From contig CAWBRU010000011.1 of NCBI GenBank assembly GCA_963791325.1, forward strand, positions 1 through 64,000: DNA of 64,000 nucleotides, written 5' to 3'. Both the position numbers and the translations under genes were made by a program. This DNA is from JBEVJK01 sp963791325 (GTDB lineage Bacteria > Pseudomonadota > Alphaproteobacteria > Rhizobiales > Rhizobiaceae). Below, piece after piece: positions 57,251 through 64,000 of the stretch; within the stretch, counting starts at the first letter, position 1; each line of letters begins with the position of its first letter. The notes beneath the pieces were generated by a model. It was not told where the DNA came from and did not search any database. It worked only from the letters and a program-made list of their open reading frames with translations.

Positions 57251-58815
57251 TGCCGCCGCAGGGCGGGGAAGCCGCCGCGGGCCGGCCGCCGGTGCTGCGG
57301 CTGGCCGGCATCAGCAAGCGGTTCGGGCAGCTCGCGGCCAATGACGGGATCTCCTTCGTCCTCGGGCGGGGTGAGGTCGTCGCCCTGCTCGGCGAGAACG
57401 GGGCCGGCAAGACAACGCTGATGAACATCCTCTTCGGCCACTACACGGCGGATGCCGGCGTGGTCGAGGTCGACGGCAGGCCGCTGCCGCCCGGCGATCC
57501 GCGTGCCGCGCTCAAGGCCGGCATCGGCATGGTCCACCAACACTTCACCTTGGCCGAGAACATGACGGTGCTGGACAACATCGTGCTCGGCACCGAAAGC
57601 CTGTGGCGGCCGGGGTTCGACCGGCGGCAGGCGATCGACCGGATCGCCCGGCTCGGGTCCGATTTCGGGCTCAAGGTGGATCCCGCGGCGCTGGTCGCGA
57701 CGCTGTCCGTCGGCGAGCGGCAGCGGGTCGAGATCCTGAAGGCGCTTTATCGCAACGCCGCGATCCTGATCCTCGACGAGCCGACAGCGGTGCTCACCCC
57801 GGCCGAGACGCAGACGCTGTTCGTCACGCTGCAGAAGCTGGTCGGCGAGGGTCTCTCCGTCATCTTCATCTCGCACAAGCTCAACGAGGTGATGGCGGTG
57901 AGCCGGCGGGTGCTGGTGCTGCGCGCGGGCAAGCTGGCCGGCGAGCGGGCGACCAGCGAGACCAGCCGCGAGGAGCTGGCCGCGCTGATGATCGGCCGCG
58001 ACGTGGTCACCGAGCCGACCGTGACGCCCAAGGCGCCGGGGCCGGCGCTGCTCGAACTGAGCGGCGTCTCGACGGCCCGGGCCGGCGGCGCCGCCGGGCT
58101 CGACGGCGTCTCGCTGGTGTTGCGGGCAGGCGAGATCACCGGGCTTGCCGGGGTCTCGGGCAATGGCCAGGCGTCGCTTGCCGGGGTCATCGCCGGCACC
58201 GAGACGCCCGCCGAGGGACGGCTGCGCATCGGCGGTGCCGACATCGCTCGATGGTCGCCGCGCCAGGCGCTTCGCCACGGTATCGGCCGGATCCCGGAAG
58301 ACCGGCATGCGGTCGGCACGATTGCGGATATGAGCATCAGCGAAAACGTCGTCGCCGAACGCTACCGCTCGCCCCCGTTCAGCCGCAGCGGCTGGCTGAA
58401 CCGCGCTCAGGCCCGCAGCTTGGCCGAGACGGTGATCAGGGAGTACGACGTGCGCTGTCCGTCGCCGGACACCCCGGTGCGGCTTCTTTCGGGCGGCAAC
58501 ATGCAGAAGCTGATCCTCGGCCGCGTCCTTCATTTCGGACCCCGCATCATCCTTGCCAATCAGCCGGTGCGCGGCCTCGACATCGGCGCGGTGGCCTATG
58601 TCCACCGCAAGCTGATCGAAGCCCGCGATGCCGGCGCGGCCATCCTGCTGATCTCGGAGGATCTCGACGAGATCATTGCGCTGTCCGACCGGATCATGGT
58701 CATGTTCAAGGGCCGCCTGTCGGCGCCGGCTCCGCGCGGCGCACGCTCGGTCGCCGCACTCGGCGCCTTGATGGCCGGACACGGTTTCGAGCAAGAGGCG
58801 GCCCGTGCGGCTTGA
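57250..58815 (+). CDS. BMP-type ABC transporter ATP-binding protein (two ABC domains)
   Basis: The 521-residue protein has two ABC domains. The first has Walker A GENGAGKTTL (from Gly48), signature LSVGERQRVEILKALYRNA and Walker B ILILDEPTAVLTP. The second has a degenerate P-loop VSGNGQASLAGVIAG, which lacks the Lys, and LLSGGNMQKLILGRVL. The same asymmetry is usual in RbsA/NupO-type ATPases, where one site is catalytic. It starts on the substrate-binding protein's stop (TGATG) and overlaps the first permease gene by 11 bp. Confidence 0.93.
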   Translation: MPPQGGEAAAGRPPVLRLAGISKRFGQLAANDGISFVLGRGEVVALLGENGAGKTTLMNILFGHYTADAGVVEVDGRPLPPGDPRAALKAGIGMVHQHFTLAENMTVLDNIVLGTESLWRPGFDRRQAIDRIARLGSDFGLKVDPAALVATLSVGERQRVEILKALYRNAAILILDEPTAVLTPAETQTLFVTLQKLVGEGLSVIFISHKLNEVMAVSRRVLVLRAGKLAGERATSETSREELAALMIGRDVVTEPTVTPKAPGPALLELSGVSTARAGGAAGLDGVSLVLRAGEITGLAGVSGNGQASLAGVIAGTETPAEGRLRIGGADIARWSPRQALRHGIGRIPEDRHAVGTIADMSISENVVAERYRSPPFSRSGWLNRAQARSLAETVIREYDVRCPSPDTPVRLLSGGNMQKLILGRVLHFGPRIILANQPVRGLDIGAVAYVHRKLIEARDAGAAILLISEDLDEIIALSDRIMVMFKGRLSAPAPRGARSVAALGALMAGHGFEQEAARAA

Positions 58816-59854
58816 GCCCAAGCCGGCGCCGTCGCTGGCCGGCGTCATCCTCTATCCGCTCGCCGCGCTCGCCGTCACCATGGCGGTCGCGGCGCTGCTG
58901 GTGCTCGCTGCCGGCGCCTCGCCTTTTGCCGTGTTCTACCTGGTGGCGCGCGGCGCCGCCGGCTCGCAATTCGCTCTGTTCGAGACGCTCACCCGGGCAA
59001 CCCCGCTGATCTTCACCGGCCTTGCCGTGGCGGTCGCCTTCCGCGCCCGGCTGTGGAACATCGGCGCGGAGGCGCAGCTCTATGCCGGCGCGGTGGTCAC
59101 CGTCGTGCTCGGCACCGGCGCGTTGCCGCTGCCCGGCGTAGTGCTTATCCCGCTCACCATGCTGGCCGCGATGCTTGCCGGGGCGCTTCTGCTTGCCGGA
59201 CCGGCGTTGCTCAAGGTGCGCTTCGGAGTGGACGAGGTGGTCACCACGCTGCTTCTCAACTTCATCGTGCTGCTGTTCGTGTCGATGCTGCTCGACGGGC
59301 CGCTCAAGGACCCGATGGGGTTGGGCTGGCCGCAGTCTCCGAAGGTGATCAGCGCCGCCCAGCTGCCGCGGCTGGTGACCGGCAAGCGGCTGCATTTCGG
59401 CTTCGTCATCGCGATTGCCGCGGCGGCGGTGGTCTGGGCGGTGATGAAGCGCGCGACGCTGGGCTACGAGATGCGGGCGGTCGGCCACAATCGCGAGGCG
59501 GCCGGCTTTGCCGGCATCCCGGTCAATGCCGTGCTGATGAAGACTGCGCTGCTGTCGGGCGGCATCGCCGCGCTGGCCGGCTTTTCCGAGGTCGCCGGGC
59601 TGAAAGGCAACCTGACCCTCGATCTGTCGCCGGGGTTCGGCTACACCGGCATCGTCGTGGCCATGCTGGCGATGCTCAATCCGCTCGGCGTGGTGCTCGC
59701 CGCAATCTTCGTCGCCGGCATCTTCGTCGGTGCCGATGCGATGAGCCGGTCGACGGGCGTGCCGAGCTACATCGCCGACGTCATGGTGGCCACCGCGCTC
59801 CTGTCGATGGTGACAGCCCTGCTGTTCACCCGCTACCGTCTGGTGTGGCGATGA
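58805..59854 (+). CDS. BMP-type ABC transporter permease, first subunit (NupP/YufP-like)
   Basis: The 349-residue protein has about nine membrane segments. The family block LWNIGAEAQLYAGAVVTVVL and the region VGHNREAAGFAGIPVNAVLM are typical of branched-chain/ribose-type permeases of the BMP systems. It pairs with the following permease to form the channel. The start overlaps the ATPase gene, and the next gene follows after 16 bp. Confidence 0.92.
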   Translation: MRLEPKPAPSLAGVILYPLAALAVTMAVAALLVLAAGASPFAVFYLVARGAAGSQFALFETLTRATPLIFTGLAVAVAFRARLWNIGAEAQLYAGAVVTVVLGTGALPLPGVVLIPLTMLAAMLAGALLLAGPALLKVRFGVDEVVTTLLLNFIVLLFVSMLLDGPLKDPMGLGWPQSPKVISAAQLPRLVTGKRLHFGFVIAIAAAAVVWAVMKRATLGYEMRAVGHNREAAGFAGIPVNAVLMKTALLSGGIAALAGFSEVAGLKGNLTLDLSPGFGYTGIVVAMLAMLNPLGVVLAAIFVAGIFVGADAMSRSTGVPSYIADVMVATALLSMVTALLFTRYRLVWR

Positions 59855-59870
59855 GGGAGGCGCGGCGCTG

Positions 59871-60813
59871 ATGGACGCCATCGAAATCCTGCTCTCGACA
59901 TCGTTCTGGGTGGCGGCGATCCGCATCGCCTCGCCGCTGATCTTCGCCACCACCGGTGAGCTGATCTCGGAACGGGCGGGCGTGCTCAACCTCGGCATCG
60001 AAGGGATCATGACGGCGGGCGCCTTCGCCGGCTGGTTCACCGTCTATGCCGGCGGCGATCTGTGGACCGGCGTGCTGGTCGCAGCCGCGGTCGGCGCCCT
60101 GTTCGGCCTGTTCCATGCCACGCTCACCGTGCCGCTCGGCCTGTCGCAGCATGTGGTCGGCATCGGCATCACCCTGTTTGCCGCCAGCCTGACGTCGTTT
60201 ACCTACCGGCTGCTGCTCCCCGAGGTGACGACGCCGCCCAAGATCGTGCCGTTCGCCCCTCTGCCGATCCCCGGCCTGTCGCAGAATTCCGCTGCTTGGC
60301 GAGGCGTTGTTCGCCCAGACCCCGCTCACCTATCTCGCCTTTGCCGTGGTCGGGCTGACCGCCTTCGTGCTCTATCGCATGCCGCTCGGCCTGGCGCTCC
60401 GCGCTGCCGGCGAGAACCCGGCCGCGGTCGAGGCGCAGGGCATCAGCGTCACCGCCATCCGCATGGGCGCCGTGATGGCGGGGAGCGCGCTGATGGCGAT
60501 CGGCGGGGCCTTCCTCACCATGTCGGCGTTCAATTCGTTCTTCTTCCAGATGATCAATGGCCGCGGCTGGATCGCCATCGCGCTGGTGGTGTTCGGGTCC
60601 TGGCGGCCCGGCAAGGCGCTGATCGGAGCGATCCTGTTTGCCGCGTTCGACGCACTGCAGGTGCGTCTCCAGCAGCTGTCCGGCGGCGTGGTGCCCTATC
60701 AGGTGTTCCTGATGATGCCCTATGTGCTGTCGATCCTTGCCTTGGTGCTGGTGGCGCGGCGCGCCACCTATCCCAAGGCGCTGATGATCCCCTACCAAAG
60801 AGGCGAAAGATGA
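59871..60813 (+). pseudogene. BMP-type ABC transporter permease, second subunit (NupQ/YufQ-like), one frameshift
   Basis: The sense starts at ATG 59871 (MDAIEILLSTSFWVAAIRIA). It shows ERAGVLNLGIEGIMTAGAFA, a family motif, then breaks near 60287 at ...PGLSQ and continues as IPLLGEALFAQTPLTYLAFA to the stop at 60813. One extra base explains it. The joined protein has about 314 residues and eight to nine helices (RAAGENPAAVEAQGISVTAI conserved). The stop overlaps the amidohydrolase start (ATGA). Confidence 0.9.
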
Positions 60814-62109
60814 GCTTCGATCTGATCGTCAAGGGCGGCACGCTGCCGGATGGCAGAACCGCCGATATCGGCATTGCCGGCGAGACCATCGCCGCGATCG
60901 AGCCGCGTCTGGATGCCGAGGCCGGCCGCATCCTCGACGCCGCCGGCGACCTCGTCGCGCCGCCTTTCGTCGATCCGCATTTCCACATGGACGCGACGCT
61001 CTCCTACGGCCTGCCCCGCATCAATGCGTCGGGGACCTTGCTCGAAGGCATTGCGCTGTGGGGCGAGCTCAAGCCGCTGTTGACCCACGAGGCGGTCAAG
61101 GAACGGGCGCTCGCCTATTGCGACTGGGCGGTGTCGATGGGCCTGCTCGCCATCCGCAGCCATGTCGACGTCTGCGACGACCGGCTGCTCGCCGCCGAGG
61201 CGCTGCTCGAGGTCAAGCGCGAGGCGGCGCCGGCCATCGACCTGCAGCTGGTCGCCTTCCCTCAGGACGGCCTCTACCGGTCATCCGGCGCCGGCGACAA
61301 TCTGCGCCGCGCGCTCGACCTCGGCGTCGATGTCGTCGGCGGCATCCCGCATTTCGAACGGACGATGGCCGACGGCACGCGCTCCGTCACCGAGCTCTGC
61401 CGGCTTGCCGCCGACCGCGGGCTGATGGTCGACCTGCATTGCGACGAGACCGACGACCCGCTGTCACGCCACATCGAGCAGCTCGCTTGCGAGACGAACC
61501 GGCTGGGCCTTCAGGGCCGTGTCGCCGGTTCGCACCTGACTTCGATGCATTCGATGGACAATTACTACGTCTCCAAGCTGTTGCCGCTGATCGCGGAGGC
61601 CGGCGTATCGGCCATACCCAACCCATTGATCAACATCATGATCCAAGGCCGCCACGACACCTATCCGAAGCGGCGCGGACTGACGCGCGTCCGCGAGATG
61701 ATCGCTCACGGCATCCGCGTCGGCTGGGGCCAGGATTGCGTGCTCGACCCCTGGTATCCGCTCGGCACCGCTGACATGCTCGACGTCGCCTTCATGGGGC
61801 TGCACGTGGCGCAGATGTCGAGTCCGGCCGAGATGCGCGCATTGCTTCACCATGGTCACCGAGGTCAACGCCGCCATCATGGGGCTCGACCATCTCGGAC
61901 TTGCGGCCGGCAAGCGCGCCAGCCTGGTGGTGCTCGATGCCGGCGACCCGGTCGAGGCGCTGCGGCTCAGAGCCGATCGGCGGATCGTGATCGCCCGCGG
62001 CAAGGTGGTGGCGGAGCGGGCACGCGGCGAGGCGGCGCTTTCCCTGCCCGGGCGGCCTCGCTCGGTCGACCGCCGGCATCGCCGGCCGGCGGCTCCGATC
62101 AGCTCCTGA
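60810..62109 (+). pseudogene. Amidohydrolase (cytosine deaminase-like), one frameshift
   Basis: The sense starts at ATG 60810 (MSFDLIVKGGTLPDGRTADI) and is uninterrupted to about 61851, where an extra C (CAC-C-ATG) breaks it; it resumes as MVTEVNAAIMGLDHLGLAAG and ends at 62109. The metal site is visible: DPHFHMD (His57, His59), then LHCDETDD (the His/Glu pair), AGSHLTSM and GWGQDCVLDPW (the Asp). This layout is that of CodA-type cytosine and isoguanine deaminases and their relatives. Its place after a nucleoside-like importer suggests use of the imported base; the exact substrate is inferred. Confidence 0.87.
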
Positions 62110-64000
62110 TCTTCAGCCCTGCCGGATCATAGAGGGGCGCGAGCACCAGCTCGGCCGAATGCGCCTCGCTGGCTACCACCAGCTCATAGCTGCCGCGGCG
62201 GAGGAAGTCGTCGCCGACGCCGTCGGCATTGCGGACATAGCCGAAGCCGATCGGCCGCTCGATCGTGTAGCCGTAGCCGCCGCTGGTCAGATAGCCGACG
62301 GGCTCGCCGTCGCGCAGGATCGTCTCGCGGCCGAGCAGGACGACATCCGGATCCGCCGTGGTGAAGCCGACCAGGCGCTTGCCGAGCGCCAGCCCTGCCC
62401 CCCTCTCGAGCGCCTCGCGGCCGAGAAACGGCTTACCGGTCTTGAGCTTGACCGCCCAGCCGAGGCCGGCCTCGAAGGGGGTGTCGGCCGGCGAGATGTC
62501 GGAACTCCAGGCCCGGTAGCCCTTTTCCAGGCGCAGCGATTCCAGTGCCCGGTAGCCGACCGGCCGGATGCCGAAGCGGTGGCCGGCCGACATCAGCGCG
62601 TCGAAGATGTCGGCGAGCGCATCGATCGGTGCGTGCAGCTCCCAGCCGAGCTCGCCGACATAGCTGACCCGCAGCGCCCGCACCGGGTGCCCGGCGATGG
62701 TCATGGCGCGGACATGGCCGAATGGGAACGCCGCGTTGGAGACGTCGCTGTCGACCACCGCGACCAGCACTTCCCTGGCCTGCGGGCCCATCAGCGACAG
62801 CGTGCCGAAGGCTTCGGTGACATCGTCGAGGCTGACGTCGGCGCCGGCCGGCAGATGATCGGCGATCCAGCCGAAATCGTGGCTGCGGAAGCCCGTTCCG
62901 GTGACCAGAAAGAAGCGATCTTCGGCGATGCGTGCCACGGTCAAATCGGCCTCGATGCCGCCGCGCGAATTGAGCAGCTGCGTGTAGGTGAGCCGGCCGG
63001 CCGGCTTGTCGGTGTCGTTGGCGCACAGCCAGCCGAGCACCTTGGCGGCGTCCGGTCCGGCGAGTTCGAACTTGGCGAAGGAAGACTGGTCGAAGATGCC
63101 GACGCGCTCCCGCACGTGCCGATGCTCGCCGCCGACCGCGTCGAACCAGTTCTGCCGGCCCATGGCATAGCGGTCGGCGGAGAGGGTGCCTTCGGGAGCG
63201 AACCAGTTCGGCCGTTCCCAGCCGAGCTTGGAGCCGAATACGGCGCGGTGCGCCTTGAGCCGGCCGTAGAGCGGCGACAGGATCCGCGGCCGGCCGCTGT
63301 CGAACTCCTCGTGCGGAAAGGCAATCGTGTAGTGCTTGCCGTAGGCCTCCAGGGTGCGCTCGGCGACCCAGGCGCGGTCGCGATGCAGCGCGGAGAAGCG
63401 GCGGATGTCGACGGTCCAAAGATCGAGCGGCGCTTCGCCGTCGACTGCCCATTGCGCCAGCGCCCAGCCGGCGCCGCCGCCGGCGGCAATGCCGTAGGCG
63501 TTGAAGCCGGCGCCAACGAACATGTTGGGGCATTCGAGCGCCTTGCCGAGAATGAAATTGCCGTCCGGCGTGAAGCTTTCCGAGCCGTTCACCATCTGCT
63601 TGACGCCGACGGAGGCAAGTGCGGGGACGCGCCGGATGGCGGCGACCATATGCTGCTCGAAATGGTCGTAATCGTCCTCGAACAGGCGGAACTCCCAGTC
63701 GTGGGGGATGTCGCCGCCGGACAATCCGGTATCCCAAGCCAGGGGATCGGGTTCGTAGCCGCCCATCACCAGGCCGCCCACCTCCTCCTTGAAATAGGTG
63801 CGCTTGTCGGGGTCGCGGACGGTCGGGGCGTCGGCCGCCAGTCCGGCGATCGGTTCGGTGACGATATATTGATGCTTGACCGGCTGCAGCGGCACCGACA
63901 CGCCGGCGAGGGCGCCGACTTGGCGCGCCCATTGCCCGGCACAGTTGACGACGGTGTCGCAGGCGATGTCGCCGAGCTCGGTCTCGACTGCGGTGATCCG
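62099..64000 (-). CDS. FAD-dependent oxidoreductase / GcvT fusion (dimethylglycine dehydrogenase-like), 5' truncated by window
   Basis: About 633 residues are visible, and the frame is open to the window edge, so the FAD-binding N-terminus is missing. The visible N-terminal part is the DAO-type FAD oxidoreductase (QPVKHQYIVTEPIAGL, then DGNFILGKALECPNMFVGAG). From about residue 270 of the visible part it has a GcvT/aminomethyltransferase fold (FDQSSFAKFELAGPDAAKVL, YRALESLRLEKGYRAWSSDI, PIGFGYVRNAD). The pair is that of dimethylglycine or sarcosine dehydrogenases, which pass one-carbon units to tetrahydrofolate. Its 3' end overlaps the amidohydrolase gene's end by 11 bp (convergent). Confidence 0.9.
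   Translation of the reverse strand, partial: RITAVETELGDIACDTVVNCAGQWARQVGALAGVSVPLQPVKHQYIVTEPIAGLAADAPTVRDPDKRTYFKEEVGGLVMGGYEPDPLAWDTGLSGGDIPHDWEFRLFEDDYDHFEQHMVAAIRRVPALASVGVKQMVNGSESFTPDGNFILGKALECPNMFVGAGFNAYGIAAGGGAGWALAQWAVDGEAPLDLWTVDIRRFSALHRDRAWVAERTLEAYGKHYTIAFPHEEFDSGRPRILSPLYGRLKAHRAVFGSKLGWERPNWFAPEGTLSADRYAMGRQNWFDAVGGEHRHVRERVGIFDQSSFAKFELAGPDAAKVLGWLCANDTDKPAGRLTYTQLLNSRGGIEADLTVARIAEDRFFLVTGTGFRSHDFGWIADHLPAGADVSLDDVTEAFGTLSLMGPQAREVLVAVVDSDVSNAAFPFGHVRAMTIAGHPVRALRVSYVGELGWELHAPIDALADIFDALMSAGHRFGIRPVGYRALESLRLEKGYRAWSSDISPADTPFEAGLGWAVKLKTGKPFLGREALERGAGLALGKRLVGFTTADPDVVLLGRETILRDGEPVGYLTSGGYGYTIERPIGFGYVRNADGVGDDFLRRGSYELVVASEAHSAELVLAPLYDPAGLKIRS

Noticed and set aside
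1..64000. CRISPR array, prophage, insertion sequence or secondary-metabolite cluster
   Set aside because: No regularly spaced repeats, transposase, integrase, phage structural or synthase genes were seen; the holin-like protein at 34808 is a common cellular membrane protein in a stress operon.

Overview
The window reads as a piece of a GC-rich (about two thirds G+C by eye) alphaproteobacterial chromosome, most likely from the Hyphomicrobiales (Rhizobiales). The grounds are a complete PhyR-NepR-EcfG general stress response locus, HWE-type histidine kinases, a serC-serA pair behind what looks like the alphaproteobacterial serC leader, an alphaproteobacterial RpoH, and about eight copies of a palindromic intergenic repeat of a kind common in rhizobia. 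I cannot name the genus.

Layout. 1-1.26 kb: C-terminal part of a frameshifted type IA topoisomerase, then about 600 bp of non-coding or decayed DNA up to a tRNA-Glu. 2-11 kb: small VOC and membrane proteins, an RluA-type pseudouridine synthase, rpoH, a long Pro/Ala-rich membrane protein, purA, a DMT transporter and serA. 11-20.5 kb: serC, an ArsB/NhaD-type transporter, NUDIX, a ligase-domain-only DNA ligase, HAD phosphatase, L,D-transpeptidase, small lipoproteins, an isoprenylcysteine-methyltransferase-like protein and an acyltransferase-like protein. 21-29 kb: a sulfatase gene runs directly into a MoxR / DUF58 / DUF4381 / VWA / VWA-TPR / BatD operon. 29-34.4 kb: pstS-pstC-pstA-pstB-phoU-phoB behind a clear Pho box, without phoR.

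35-47.4 kb is the most interesting part: a general-stress-response island. It holds phyR, nepR-ecfG, a FAT-GUY-like single-domain response regulator and two HWE-type kinases. I found ten exact matches to the sigma-EcfG promoter form GGAAC-N16/17-CGTT here, nine of them directly upstream of a gene: nepR-ecfG, phyR, a DUF883-plus-holin-like pair, a DUF1328 peptide, one HWE kinase, a small hypothetical protein, a diacylglycerol-kinase-like protein, a PRC-barrel protein and the DNA end-joining protein Ku. The tenth faces a strong terminator with no gene between and may express a short stress RNA of about 120 nt. About one such match would be expected by chance in the whole 64 kb.

47.6-56 kb: a ring-cleaving dioxygenase, an esterase and two small GNAT proteins in a row; a hybrid histidine kinase with its OmpR-type regulator; a divergent regulator whose receiver domain has lost its phosphorylation residues; and a second L,D-transpeptidase. 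56-64 kb: a BMP-type (nucleoside-like) ABC importer with its two permeases, followed by a cytosine-deaminase-like amidohydrolase and, convergently, an FAD-oxidoreductase/GcvT fusion cut off by the window edge.

A technical point affects many entries. I see about 20 single-base indels, nearly all insertions of one G or C. They break otherwise perfectly conserved reading frames, and 14 of them fall between 20.0 and 23.8 kb. Sequence or assembly error is more likely than true gene decay, so genes marked as frameshifted pseudogenes may be intact in the organism.
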